Below are positions 40,701-46,754 of a stretch of 64,000 nucleotides of DNA, in pieces. Position numbers and translations under genes: made by a program. The notes under the pieces were generated by a model. It was not told the DNA's origin and did no database searches. It saw nothing but the letters and a program-made list of their open reading frames with translations. Source of the DNA: Owenia fusiformis (lineage: Eukaryota; Annelida; Polychaeta; Sabellida; Oweniidae); NCBI GenBank assembly GCA_903813345.2, contig CAIIXF020000011.1, positions 23,045,754 through 23,109,753 on the forward strand. The letters run 5' to 3'. Numbering within the stretch: the first letter of the stretch is position 1; each line of letters starts with the position of its first letter.

Positions 40701-43700
40701 CAGCATAAAACCGCGACCGGAAGCTATTATTTAGTAGCAAAACTACATGCGTTCGTTGTTTTATTGAAAGGTGTTCACAATTTTTAAGCGATCACAAATT
40801 TATCGTATTCTAGGCGGAATGAAAAATGAAAATAATTTTCGAACATCGAAGACAATTTCTCCTAAAATCTCGATGATTACTTAGGTCTGTTGGTAAGTAA
40901 TATGTCAGAGGCAAAGAGGGAAGATACGATCACGTCTCTGTAATATCTCTCCCAACAATTTTGACCAGAACGTTTGAAAAGGCCTCGACAGATATTTTTT
41001 CAGACTCGAAATTTGTCGATTGTCGAGTGCTTATTTCTCACACTGATGTCACAAAATGACAAACACTTCTACTTTATGTTTAAATCAAATCTTACCTGTG
41101 ATAAAGCCCTGCATTGGTTTTAACTGGAAGAACTGGCTATCATGCTTGGTTCTGTCCTCCATTGTGATTCGCCAGGGGTCAACTGAAGCAAATATATTTT
41201 AAAAGATGTCAAAGCAATTCAATTCAATTTGCATTATCATTTGTAGAATCATGGTGAGGATCTATATTTTTCTCTTGTATACCTTCAAACTTGGAGAAAC
41301 ACACATTTCTGTAAGATTAAGAATCACAGTTTCTATGAATGCTACATCAGAGCTTGATTTCATGGAATTTGAAATAGATATGTGAGCCAGGATATGCTAA
41401 ACATTTCCTTTATTTGCCCTAGCCTGTATCAATGAGCGTATGAGACAAACATTCAACTAAATAAAGAGGCAATGTGACATATTAATTAACTAGTCAGACA
41501 AGAGCCTGGAAAAAGTGAGCGATTCATATTTCAGTTATCCATGTGAGATTTCTGCAAGAGAAAGCACTGATAAACAAAATAACCTTGTACAGACATTCAA
41601 CAGATCAATCCAATACCAGCGCATGAGAATTATCAGCTTGTTCATTTGAAGGTAACAGGTATCAAATGTTCCACCTATACAGCAAAACCTGCCCGCATGT
41701 TTCATGTACAGTAGAACCTGTCTAATACGAACGCCTCTGGGACTGGCCAAGTGTTTGGATTAGTAGGTGTTCACATTTCAAGGTTTTATAAACATGTGCA
41801 TCAATGAGAAAATACATTGTAGACCAAGAAAAAGTGTTCACATTGAGAGGTATTCAGATGAGAGAACTGTTTGGATATGCAGGTTTTACTGTACCCAGGA
41901 CACACCCATTTTCTGAATGTTTTCAATTTGTGCTGAAGCGGGACTTCTCCCATTCATGCCATATAACCGTGAAAGGGATGATCATGCTCAGATTGTACCC
42001 ATCTATTTTCTTGAAACCCCATGGGAAAATCAGTTCTTATTACATGGAATCCTATTGATTAGCTGTCTGAATTTTCTGATTGCCCAAAATAAGACAATTT
42101 GTGTCATGCCATTATCTTTGTCATATGACTTGATAATAATCAGTGTTAACAAAACACTTCCCTTTACACAATGAAAATCTCCACAAAATTGCAATCTTAA
42201 CATAGACTTCTAATAAACTTACTAACTTGTATCAAGCAATGAAGATTTATTAAATGATGAATTTGTTTCTAAAATCAATGATATCTAAAGCAATACGATG
42301 ATTACGATAACTAGAAATATTCCAGTTTTCATAAGTCTGATTTTGCCTCTGTATAAAACACTTCATTCATACGTACATGTATGATGGTAATAATTACTAC
42401 TGGCCTTCCTGATTGTGCCAAATATGAACTTCAGATTTAATTGATCTGCTACAGCAAGTCTGTTTTTCCTAATTGCATTCATGTACAGTAAAACCTGTCT
42501 AATTCGAACACCAGTGGAAACACCCAAAAGTGTTTGGATTAGCAGGTGTTCATATGTCAAGGTTTCTTGAATACTATGCTGGTATGTGAGTCAGTAAGAT
42601 ATAACAAATTCAGGATGGAGAAAAAGTGTTCATATTAAGATGTGTTTGGATTAGAGAGGTGTTCAGAGATACAGGTTTTCACTGTAGTTATTTCTACATA
42701 ATTGTAGCTTTCTTATATCCTCTATATCATTATCTCTCCCCTCCCCCATCATTCTTTCTCAAATACTAGGGAATAATCAGAGATATGGTACAAGCCTACA
42801 ATACAATACAATATTCTAGAGCTTAGATATATTCTGCATGGAAGTCATAGGGACCTAATCTTACTGAGAAATGAATGATTGCCTGAGATTATAAATGCTC
42901 AATTTGAATATATGGGCTTTGCAACTAGGACTTGTGCAGTAAGTGCCATAGTCTTACAAATGCACTTAAACTTTAAAGCAAAGGAATTAAAAGGGAGGGA
43001 AAGAAGAGACATGAAGTTATCTTTTCAAAAATTATGTCAATGTCAATTTTTTCTTCACTGGTAATGTCCGAATTCTACTCGAAATGTCCAAAATCATCAA
43101 GCCTGAACTTTTCTTTTTTGACATATTCTGAAGGATAATTCTGAAAAATGGCTGCGATGATTGACTTTTCAGAAAATGGACATTAAATAGAATGAGAGCA
43201 AAAAATTCTAAAATTGAGGCAGTTTTTGATTTTTATTATTTGGACAATGTGAACTTCTTGATTCTCAAGATACCAATAGAACTAATATAATACCAGGCAT
43301 GATACTACACTATTGATTCCCAGCTTCTGTAAACCATAGATTATTGGATGGTGGGCGAGGTTAATAACACTGTCCAATAAATTATCAGTGGTGGATTCTT
43401 ACAACCAACGAAAAAAACAAAAGGCATTTATCAGAAGAATGACTCCAAGGAACGAAATTGATTTTAGCCCATTAAAAGAATTGGTGGCATTACTCATTGA
43501 CTCATTAAGAAATTGCAATGTTTTGTACTATTAAAGAGATTAGTTTCAAAGTGTTTGATATTTTGCTTCGTATATACATGTATGTTTCTTCATCTAAAAG
43601 AGAAATTAAGTAATATAGTATCTTTTAAAACAACTATTTTCAAATTTGTCAATTTTATTTAACCATTAAGAAGTTTCATCACTTTCAGTTAAGGTCGATG

Positions 43701-43760
43701 TTATGTTCAATGCAATACTTTATCTTGATCTTATTGGAGTTCCCTTTACATACCTGCCAT
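3489..43760 (-). CDS. ITSN: Intersectin (ITSN), 34 coding exons, C-terminus not in window
   Basis: Endocytic scaffold: EH domains bind NPF-motif proteins, SH3 domains bind dynamin, synaptojanin and WASP-type ligands, and DH-PH activates Cdc42 in long forms (family knowledge). Coding exons, 5' to 3' on the minus strand: 43754-43760, 41096-41182, 38518-38581, 38027-38202, 37052-37232, 36451-36762, 36161-36273, 35140-35268, 28060-28188, 27541-27677, 27011-27160, 26634-26774, 26101-26182, 25611-25643, 24538-24677, 24034-24194, 22961-23013, 22014-22364, 20897-21003, 19809-20155, 19484-19571, 18891-19037, 18346-18526, 18025-18167, 17435-17764, 16713-16850, 16013-16162, 15509-15640, 14452-14512, 12648-12854, 6705-6826, 6201-6307, 5673-5748, 3489-3596. 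All junctions are GT-AG and phase-consistent (4,890 nt). Order EH1-EH2-coiled coil-SH3A to E-DH is diagnostic. The start ATG at 43760 (context gagaaaATGg) gives MAVDPWRIT. The second half of DH, PH and C2 were not found. Confidence 0.95.
3661..5363 (+). mobile_element. Non-autonomous element with ATGTCCCCACCA ends and seven 162-bp internal repeats
   Basis: ATGTCCCCACCA near 3684 and its inverse TGGTGGGGACAT at about 5350 form short terminal inverted repeats. Inside are about seven tandem units of 155-163 bp (GACTTTACAGACAAGATTTT recurs near 3801, 3964, 4126, 4287, 4442, 4604, 4766), then a unique part and a GGACGGAC simple repeat with CCTAGG. No transposase. A shorter copy is at 13,027-13,892 in the same orientation. 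It lies in the ITSN intron between exons 3489-3596 and 5673-5748. Confidence 0.65.
6239..6438. repeat. 91-bp tandem duplication covering an ITSN splice acceptor and exon start
   Basis: The unit starting GTTGACAAATATTGAGGCT recurs at 6239-ish, 6330 and 6421, an exact 91-bp period; the third copy is partial. Copy one is the real DH exon. Copy two repeats the acceptor and the first part of the exon but has no donor and runs into the acceptor of copy one. Confidence 0.85.
7168..7255. repeat. Perfect 39-bp hairpin in an ITSN intron
   Basis: 7168-7206 and 7217-7255 are exact reverse complements, separated by a 10-nt spacer. No other copy was noticed. It could be a very young foldback/MITE or a hairpin RNA source. 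Confidence 0.8.
7256..9436. other. ITSN intron, nothing recognised
   Basis: AT-rich intron sequence between the DH exons and the SH3E exon. I see no coding exon, RNA gene or clear repeat here. Confidence 0.5.
9460..9677. repeat. 31-bp tandem array
   Basis: About seven degenerate copies of a 31-bp unit built on TTCTTGAGTCAAGTTATATT (GAGTCAA recurs at about 9487, 9518, 9550 and on). Confidence 0.75.
11223..11460. promoter_or_regulatory. Cluster of RFX X-box-like motifs in the ITSN intron
   Basis: GTTGCTATGGTAAC at 11401-11414 fits the palindromic X-box bound by RFX factors. Near matches are at 11251 (GTTGCTATGGTAAT), 11289 (GTTGCTATG) and 11436 (GTTGCTATGGAAAC, followed by GGTAACC). Four to five such sites in 240 bp is unusual for AT-rich intron. 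A regulatory role is inference. Flanking 9,678-11,222 and 11,461-12,405 show nothing else. Confidence 0.35.
12406..12445. repeat. 18-bp perfect hairpin
   Basis: CTGGCCTTTCATCAAGTT at 12406-12423 is followed by its exact reverse complement at 12428-12445. It lies about 115 nt beyond the possible intron-retention stop after the SH3E exon. Confidence 0.6.
12648..14512 (-). CDS. ITSN: ITSN exons for the Thr/Asn linker and SH3E
   Basis: Exon 14452-14512 encodes [20 protein letters not shown]. Exon 12648-12854 encodes SH3E (residues about 1424-1480): [50 protein letters not shown]. Reading through the donor at 12647 into the intron gives about 29 more codons and a stop at 12559-12561. This could make a short isoform ending after SH3E, like ITSN-S of vertebrates, but I see no canonical AATAAA nearby on this strand. 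Confidence 0.93.
13027..13892 (+). mobile_element. Second, shorter copy of the ATGTCCCCACCA-ended element
   Basis: Same ends and flanking signature (AAAATGTCCCCACCAAGTGG near 13050; GTGGTGGGGACATAAAA ending about 13896) and the same unique part and GGACGGAC tract as the 3.7-5.4 kb copy, but only about two to three 162-bp internal units. It occupies the intron between the SH3E exon and 14452-14512, same orientation. Confidence 0.65.
14148..14430. repeat. Degenerate GACATGATGATAATATG-type repeat
   Basis: Low-complexity tandem array of ATGATGACATGATGATAATA motifs just upstream (genomic left) of the 14452-14512 ITSN exon donor. Confidence 0.65.
15509..16162 (-). CDS. ITSN: ITSN exons for SH3D
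   Basis: Exons 16013-16162 and 15509-15640. SH3D spans residues about 1319-1376: [40 protein letters not shown], then [19 protein letters not shown]. The split after GELT and the [17 protein letters not shown] sequence match vertebrate SH3D closely. The remaining codons are a Ser/Pro linker. Confidence 0.95.
16420..16510. repeat. Short tandem repeat of TGTCACATTGAGG units
   Basis: Several 11-17-bp units (GTGTCACATTGAGGTGTCTC and variants) in the intron upstream of SH3D. Nothing else was seen in the flanking intron. Confidence 0.45.
16713..17764 (-). CDS. ITSN: ITSN exons for a long linker between SH3C and SH3D
   Basis: Exons 17435-17764 (110 codons, phase 0) and 16713-16850 (46 codons, phase 0). 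The first has no counterpart I recall in vertebrate ITSN: it is Ser/Thr/Lys/Glu-rich with two SIYxT motifs ([18 protein letters not shown]) and ends SLSLFRRK. The second is Thr/Ala-rich. Both are multiples of three and phase 0-0, so each could be skipped as a cassette. I accept them as coding because frames are open across their whole length, splice sites are good and phases match on both sides. Function unknown. Confidence 0.78.
18025..18167 (-). CDS. ITSN: ITSN exon for most of SH3C
   Basis: Encodes residues about 1106-1153: [40 protein letters not shown]. With the 3' end of the previous exon this forms a complete SH3 with WW and FPANYV motifs. The phase-1 join (a + gc) restores a serine in YSSSEPGDL. 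Confidence 0.94.
18346..19571 (-). CDS. ITSN: ITSN exons for SH3B and the start of SH3C
   Basis: Exons 19484-19571 (linker [20 protein letters not shown]), 18891-19037 and 18346-18526. SH3B (residues about 1003-1055) reads [49 protein letters not shown]; it is very close to vertebrate SH3B, including the unusual YPW and KDNHL. The last exon also encodes a linker and the first strand of SH3C ([11 protein letters not shown]). The intron between 18346 and 18891 holds an 18605-18812 MITE. Confidence 0.94.
18605..18812. mobile_element. Small TIR MITE (TACTGTATAAGTGGTA ends)
   Basis: TACTGTATAAGTGGTA at 18605 and its near reverse complement TTACCACTTATACAGTA ending at 18812 bound about 208 bp. TA at the ends fits a Tc1/mariner/pogo-type insertion. 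In the intron between the two SH3B exons. Confidence 0.6.
19809..21003 (-). CDS. ITSN: ITSN exons for SH3A and a hexapeptide-repeat linker
   Basis: Exons 20897-21003 and 19809-20155. SH3A spans residues about 826-885: [48 protein letters not shown], with the ALYDY-equivalent, the Trp and the WFPxxY motif in place. After SH3A comes a run of about seven DSF(A/T/G)K-type hexapeptides (SDSFAK, 18-bp units, 19,908-20,035), then a Gly/Ser-rich tail. The repeat is in frame and Ser/Phe/Lys-rich; it is likely variable in copy number. Confidence 0.93.
20198..20678. mobile_element. hAT-like MITE with 8-bp target duplication
   Basis: Ends TAGTGTTGTCGCGA / TCGCGACAACACTA. Flanks TCATGAAG (20190-20197) and TCATGAAC (20679-20686) match at 7 of 8 positions, as expected of a slightly aged hAT target duplication. 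The interior carries extra GATGTACATCGATG-type inverted motifs and no real gene. In the ITSN intron inside SH3A. Confidence 0.75.
21004..22013. other. ITSN intron, nothing recognised
   Basis: Intron between the Ser/Thr linker exon and the first SH3A exon. No repeats, hairpins or coding signal that I could support. Confidence 0.5.
22014..23013 (-). CDS. ITSN: ITSN exons for a Ser/Thr-rich linker before SH3A
   Basis: Exons 22961-23013 and 22014-22364 encode residues about 681-815: a disordered Ser/Thr/Ala-rich stretch with repeated aromatic motifs ([35 protein letters not shown]). Spaced W/F motifs of this type resemble adaptor or clathrin-binding short motifs known in endocytic linkers; that function is inference. 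In human ITSN1 comparable W-containing sequence lies between SH3A and SH3B, so position differs here. Phase fits both neighbours. Confidence 0.85.
23020..24000 (+). repeat. Tandem array of about 145-bp units rich in AAATGGCGGCCATTTT
   Basis: Five to six degenerate units (ATGGCNGCCATTTTGAAA recurs near 23171, 23277, 23422, 23569, 23714, 23800), each with GAACCAAATCC and TTTGAGTTATCAAAG blocks. It ends in a GGACGGACGAAC simple repeat. The left edge (CAACTCCACGGAGTAGCAAA near 23,060) recurs at about 63,740, suggesting another copy starts there. No coding potential. Confidence 0.65.
24034..28188 (-). CDS. ITSN: ITSN exons for the central KLERQ coiled-coil region
   Basis: Eight exons (28060-28188, 27541-27677, 27011-27160, 26634-26774, 26101-26182, 25611-25643, 24538-24677, 24034-24194) encode residues about 357-680. 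It starts with [20 protein letters not shown], nearly the vertebrate sequence. Then come E/R/K/Q-rich heptads ([19 protein letters not shown]) and ends with [12 protein letters not shown]. In the family this region drives dimerisation and Eps15/SNAP-25 binding. The 25611-25643 exon is a 33-nt microexon (phase 1 on both sides), so it could be skipped without shifting the frame. Confidence 0.93.
24678..25610. other. ITSN intron, nothing recognised
   Basis: AT-rich intron between the 24538-24677 exon and the 33-nt microexon. A pair of similar 25,800-26,000 blocks (TTCTCACTTA..GTGAAGT..ATGGAAATT) lies just beyond, a weak direct repeat. Confidence 0.4.
27757..27897. repeat. GC-rich GGCACCGAAACGGCGTCGAAA-type repeat in an intron
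   Basis: Short inverted and direct copies of CGCCGTTTCGGCA/GGCACCGAAACGG within 140 bp of otherwise AT-rich intron, 80 nt upstream of the 27541-27677 coiled-coil exon on the gene's strand. It looks like the core of a small element, but no target duplication was seen. Confidence 0.35.
28746..28755. repeat. Target site duplication, 3' side of the LINE
   Basis: GTCTACTAAA next to the poly-T (poly-A on the element strand). The same ten bases occur at 34413-34422, on the other side of the element. Confidence 0.55.
28944..32697 (-). pseudogene. LINE ORF2: endonuclease-reverse transcriptase, one frameshift and one stop
   Basis: Reading leftwards: an exonuclease-endonuclease-phosphatase fold ([32 protein letters not shown]), then reverse transcriptase ([61 protein letters not shown]), then a Cys/His-bearing C-terminal part ([18 protein letters not shown]). 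The frame breaks at an A-run (plus-strand T run about 30527-30533) and again at an in-frame TGA (30021-30023), after which the same frame resumes. No ATG precedes the conserved INVRGLQ start; an in-frame stop lies just upstream of it (about 32,698), so the start codon is lost or non-AUG. Confidence 0.9.
33338..34114 (-). CDS. LINE ORF1 protein (coiled coil plus RRM-like), intact frame
   Basis: 258 codons from the ATG at 34114 ([19 protein letters not shown]) to the stop. A Lys/Glu-rich N-terminus is followed by a coiled coil ([20 protein letters not shown]) and an RRM-like RNA-binding part ([38 protein letters not shown]). This layout matches L1-clade ORF1 proteins that coat the element RNA. 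No frameshift or stop. Confidence 0.8.
   Translation of the reverse strand: MEETKQTSLDNYIKRKRNQIEDEEYTDAIQELKPKEKREKKEMPALTKEDFLTIFPDLFQANFKKVIQQEDFQDTLKTALKPLLKEQEAKITQLDTEITKTNDKVIDLEKQLQYEQNQRLSLQLRIIGLPDEHKENLANKLVMFAAKKLDHKLDITDFTIYRNGTYTSGKDRPTTVRFNNMADRISFFKCREKLYKQKEKIYINEELPPKLAKIMAEGRKMKKENKLHKIWSYRGSVFVKSKESDEPREVTDLTKLGL
34413..34422. repeat. Target site duplication, 5' side of the LINE
   Basis: GTCTACTAAA, identical to 28746-28755. It sets the 5' end of the element at 34412 on the minus strand. Confidence 0.55.
34617..35135. repeat. 99-bp tandem array abutting an ITSN splice donor
   Basis: Five to six units; the last four are exactly 99 bp apart (ATGGTYCATGA at 34803, 34902, 35001, 35100). 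The final unit runs to within a few bases of the GT donor of the 35140-35268 exon, so the array begins at the intron's 5' edge on the gene strand. Because 99 is divisible by three, long spurious frames stay open through it. Confidence 0.85.
35140..36273 (-). CDS. ITSN: ITSN exons for the Ala/Pro/Gly linker between EH2 and coiled coil
   Basis: Exons 36161-36273 and 35140-35268 encode residues about 276-356. The first starts RGRAGSGIN, like the vertebrate RVRSGSG sequence after EH2, and continues as Ala-Pro-Gly-rich sequence. The second carries [18 protein letters not shown] and an acidic TLEEEAAVQ. The donor of the second exon directly abuts a 99-bp tandem array. Confidence 0.88.
35269..36160. 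other. ITSN intron, nothing recognised
   Basis: Intron between the two Ala/Pro linker exons; no repeat or coding signal that I can support. Confidence 0.5.
36451..37232 (-). CDS. ITSN: ITSN exons for the Met/Gly-rich linker and EH2 domain
   Basis: Exon 37052-37232 encodes a Met-Gly-Pro-rich spacer ([17 protein letters not shown]..). Exon 36451-36762 encodes EH2, residues about 172-275: [40 protein letters not shown], the EF-hand loop [12 protein letters not shown], then [11 protein letters not shown] and [11 protein letters not shown]. The Trp that contacts NPF ligands is present (QVWQLSD). The match to vertebrate EH2 is strong across the whole exon. Confidence 0.93.
36822..36900. repeat. 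Fragment of an ATGTCACCACCTGC dispersed repeat
   Basis: GCATTAACATG..AAAATGTCACCACCTGC and GCTACAGATGCTGA are shared with copies at 37,754 and 43,827. Truncated on the right. Confidence 0.5.
37754..37984. mobile_element. 230-bp MITE with ATGTCACCACC ends
   Basis: ATGTCACCACC near 37,770 and its inverse GTGGTGACAT near 37,973-37,982 bound a non-coding insert. The ends resemble those of the ATGTCCCCACCA family (3.7 and 13.0 kb). In an ITSN intron between EH1 and EH2. Confidence 0.5.
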
Positions 43761-43789
43761 TTTCTCAGGATTGAAACACCACTCTGTCC
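38027..43789 (-). CDS. ITSN: ITSN exons for the N-terminus and EH1 domain
   Basis: Exons 43754-43789 (36 nt, ATG at 43760-43758), 41096-41182, 38518-38581 and 38027-38202 encode residues about 1-111. EH1 shows [30 protein letters not shown] and the conserved Trp in [14 protein letters not shown]. The EF-hand loop [12 protein letters not shown] keeps the Ca-binding pattern, followed by [14 protein letters not shown]. The 36-nt exon is open upstream of the ATG too (..TEWCFNPEK), so a longer N-terminus from an upstream exon cannot be excluded. I chose the ATG because intersectins usually begin a few residues before this DPW/DIW motif. The second exon sits at one end of a tandem duplication (38.77-41.15 kb). 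Confidence 0.93.
38766..39060. repeat. 100-bp tandem copies of the 3' half of the EH1 exon plus donor
   Basis: Units 38766-38860, 38861-38960 and 38961-39060 each contain the exon segment encoding [14 protein letters not shown], its GT donor and intron flank. The functional exon (41096-41182) forms the fourth unit, now separated by an inserted hAT-like element. The copies lack the exon's 5' part and acceptor. Confidence 0.9.
39061..41045. mobile_element. hAT-like element, 1,985 bp, with 5-bp target duplication
   Basis: Ends CAGTGTGGGAAATAAGCA / TGCTTATTTCTCACACTG. ATGTC flanks both sides (39056-39060, 41046-41050). The empty site is known: adjacent tandem units carry TGTCATGTCACAAAATG uninterrupted. 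A 126-aa acidic frame on the minus strand (39326-39706) may be a decayed transposase C-terminus. The same ends recur at 45588-46634. Confidence 0.85.
39326..39706 (-). CDS. Acidic 126-aa frame inside the hAT-like element, possible transposase C-terminus
   Basis: Starts at a real ATG; the N-terminal part ([20 protein letters not shown]) resembles the short motif at the end of hAT transposase-derived proteins of the ZNF862/KIAA1586 type. It then becomes Asp/Glu/Val-rich. No DDE catalytic core is present in the element. Alternatively a captured host fragment or chance frame. Confidence 0.35.
   Translation of the reverse strand: MKVKLGTPAIDQFSPNNSIDHWRKVCKRRERLGLTRMKMKDRDMGGTGTDVNDSVPEEREDDSVKLDEGKDACVIDSEDENVNVGANVNVENDVVDDESEDEGFESECDMSEEQVIDKLKLIMKNM
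41709..41896. mobile_element. Pogo/Tigger-like MITE (CAGTARAACCTGTCTAAT ends)
   Basis: ACAGTAGAACCTGTCTAAT at the left and GCAGGTTTTACTGTA at the right, with internal GTGTTTGGATTAG and GTGTTCACATT motifs. The same family appears at 42,484-42,690, 51,108-51,275 and possibly 6,497-6,655 and 54,790-54,906. TA at the ends fits the Tc1/mariner-pogo group. Confidence 0.6.
42484..42690. mobile_element. Second pogo/Tigger-like MITE
   Basis: TACAGTAAAACCTGTCTAAT start and ACAGGTTTTCACTGTA end, with the GTGTTTGGATTAGCAGGTGT core. In ITSN intron 1. The stretch 42,700-43,753 next to it shows nothing I can name. Confidence 0.6.
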
Positions 43790-43826
43790 CTACAATAGAA
43801 ATAATAAAAAAATCTTTAAAAATTTA

Positions 43827-43935
43827 ACAATGTATTAACATGCAAAATGTCACCATCTGCCATTTACAGATGCTGAACACCAATCGCCAAACACCAACTG
43901 CCACATGCTGAACACCATCCACAAAACAGTTGGAG
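43827..43935. repeat. Third copy of the ATGTCACCAYCTGC dispersed repeat
   Basis: Shares ATTAACATGCAAAATGTCACC, TTTACAGATGCTGAACACC and CACCATCCACAAAACAGTTGG with the 37,754 copy; it lies just upstream of the ITSN start exon. Confidence 0.5.
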
Positions 43936-44697
43936 ACTAAAACAATATATGTCAACACTTCAGTTGGTCACATAAAACAGTAGTTTCAATAAGACTTTTA
44001 CTTATTAAATTATGTAAATATCTTATTTATGCATTTCTATGCAAAACTGAGGTAACTAGAAATCCTTTTTGTAGGGAATACATACAACAAAAATGTTTTT
44101 CAAAATTTAGAATGAGTAAATCAATAAATAAATCAAAGGTTGTACTAATTCATTAGTCTAATACAAAATCTCTTAACCCCCCCCCCCTCCTACAGCATAA
44201 CAAGTTGATGCTAAATTTAACAAATGAGGGAATTTCCCTTTTCACAATTTTCTAGATACATGGATACAATAATAGATGAACAATAGTTAAACGTGAATAA
44301 TAGTTAAAGAGGTATTTTAAATTTGCTACTATGTACAGTTACAAAAAAGTAAAGTAAAAATGAAGAATTGGTAAATTTGAAAAAATGAGCTGGCATTCTG
44401 ACTGATTTGTGTTTAGCTTAAATCAAGAGTCTCACATGATTCTATATTTTGCATCAAATATGATGTGCCATAAGTCACTTGTGAAGTCATTGGGTATGAG
44501 GATGATTTAAAGACAGAATCAGAGCTATATCAATTGGGTGAAAAATTGCAAGCAACATGCAAAATTGATCTAGCATGATACATGTACCATTTTATATATA
44601 TGTAAACCTAAACCTACAGTTGTTAATCTTATGATCTGAAGAATTGATGAAAGGAAATGAACCGACACGCCAACAGTCCAAATTCTGACATCTATGC

Positions 44698-45314
44698 TAG
44701 AGGTGTAACACAGTCCAAAAAAATTTTGGTACGGTACGGAAAGGTACAAATGGTCTCAGGACACGGTACTTTTGGGATGGGACAGATGCAAGGGTATGAG
44801 GATGGCAGTTTCACTTTTCAAAATTATATTCAGAAATAAAAAATGTCAATTTAAATCTAACATAACACATCTGCCGCGAATGTGATCAGCATTAGACATA
44901 ATCTGCATGGTGTACTATCACCAATTGGAGTCCCAAAATACTTCCAAACTGCAGACTTAGATGCCAGCTCGATTTTTCAATTTCTTTTCTACATCCGGCA
45001 TATTGATGCACTCTATTTGAGAACGACGACGAAGAAATTTACGATCAAGCATTACCATCTACCTGAAATAGCGAGTTGTTTATAACACTTTTCAATGCCA
45101 AGAAGTGTAATCTCAGGTACAAGGTAAGTGAAAATATTTATTTTTCAGAACGAAATCGGAGGTGTTCCTTGCTATCTTTACACGTTTTTATGCATTATAG
45201 GTACGGAATTTATGTACCGATATTGTTCCAATATTAACCCTTTGTGTCCTGTGTCCAGAACCGAAGCATCTCGACCAAAATTTGGTCCAATATCGGGAAA
45301 CCGTAACACCCCTA
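44698..45314. mobile_element. hAT-like MITE with perfect 8-bp target duplication
   Basis: Ends TAGAGGTGTAACAC / GTAACACCCCTA; ATCTATGC duplicated at 44690-44697 and 45315-45322. No transposase. It lies in the ITSN-CRYZL1 divergent region. Confidence 0.82.
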
Positions 45315-45587
45315 ATCTATGCAGATGATTGAACTCTCAAGATTTAAATAGAGAATGTAGAATAAGGGAAAATAACCTGTAAAATGTTTCTGAGATGTGA
45401 TCAAAATGCAAAGTTAGCTCAAAAAGAGTGAATTCATACTGCCAACAAAAATGAAATACCTCAACAGATTTTGCTTGGCAGCATAAGAGCATTTTTGTTT
45501 TGCAGAGCATTTTATGTGATATAATGATAAAAAAATATATTTGAACTTACTTCAAATTCCTCATACAATGATTACAGTATATGGTCT

Positions 45588-45922
45588 CAGTGTGGGAAAT
45601 AAGCATTTTTTGTGCCTGGACAAATCTGTCCAGTCACTTTGAAACACTCCAGACAAATTTTTTTTTGACTGGTCAAAATTTTGATCAGACAGTTTGAAAA
45701 CACACTGGACAATTTTTTGTACTTGGTCAATATATTAACAGGCCTGTCAACTTGGGAACACCTAACATGAGTGACTTGGAAATGTTGAACACCTCCCCTC
45801 AAAATCTGAACACCTTGATCCAAATTTTGAACACCTTGGTTTACATTTTATTACATCTTGCCAAATTTTGAACACCTCAAATTTTTCGCGCTCGCTACGC
45901 TTGCGTTTCAAACATCCTTCAA

Positions 45923-45956
<34 letters not shown>

Positions 45957-46634
45957 AGGTACGAAAAATTTCGAACGGAATGAGTGACATATCCGTGATT
46001 CGCGTGAAAAGCCCGAACAAAATGCGTACGTTTTTTTCCCGTCGTTCGTATTTTTGCTGTGTAGACGATCTTTTTTTGAAAATTTTCTACAGAAAGATTT
46101 TTGCTTGACAATTACCAGGTAAAATGCGTATTTGCGAAAAATTTCGAACGGAATGCGTGACATATCCGTGATTCGCGTGAAAAGTCCGAACGAAATGTGT
46201 ACGTTTTTTTCCCGTCGTTCGTATTTTTGCTGTGTAGACGATCTTTTTTTGAAAATTTTCTACAGAAAGATTTTTGCTTGACAATTACCAGGTAAAATGC
46301 GTATTTGCGTGACATTTTCTGTCACGCAAAAATAACTGGCGTGACTTCAAATTCTTCAGCAAATGCGTGACAAATACGCAAATTGCGGGACAGTTGACAG
46401 GCCTGTATTAAAAATCAAAAAATATATACATAGAAACAGAGGGGGGGGGGGGTATAAAATGACTGAAATTGTTAATCATTACATTTTTTATTTTGCATTG
46501 TTTCATTTGTCGACAACTTCTTCCTCAGAAGAAGGCCAACTTATATTCTTTCATTTCATATGTAAAACAAAATTCATTGTCTCTTGTCTCAGCAAAATCT
46601 ATCTGGACAATTTTGGTGCTTATTTCCCACACTG
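45588..46634. mobile_element. Second CAGTGTGGGAAATAAGC element, carrying a nested insertion
   Basis: CAGTGTGGGAAATAAGCA at 45588 and TGCTTATTTCCCACACTG ending at 46634; TGGTCT flanks both sides (45582-45587, 46635-46640). The left 150 bp match the 39,061 element. Without the nested 45739-46405 insert it would be about 380 bp. Confidence 0.82.
45739..46405. mobile_element. Nested TIR element (CAGGCCTGTCAACT) with TATTAA duplication
   Basis: CAGGCCTGTCAACT begins at 45739; its reverse complement ends at 46405; TATTAA is duplicated at 45733-45738 and 46406-46411. Inside are a 33-G run (45923-45955) and two 173-bp tandem copies (about 45962-46134 and 46135-46307). It inserted into the hAT-like copy, giving relative ages. 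Confidence 0.78.
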
Positions 46635-46754
46635 TGGTCTGAATACAGAGTTCCTCATTGTGCATTGCCTTTATTTTAAAAACAAATCTCCTATATGTGT
46701 ATTTAAAAAAATTAAATGCTCTTCTGCTAATAATACTAATATAATCACTCTATT

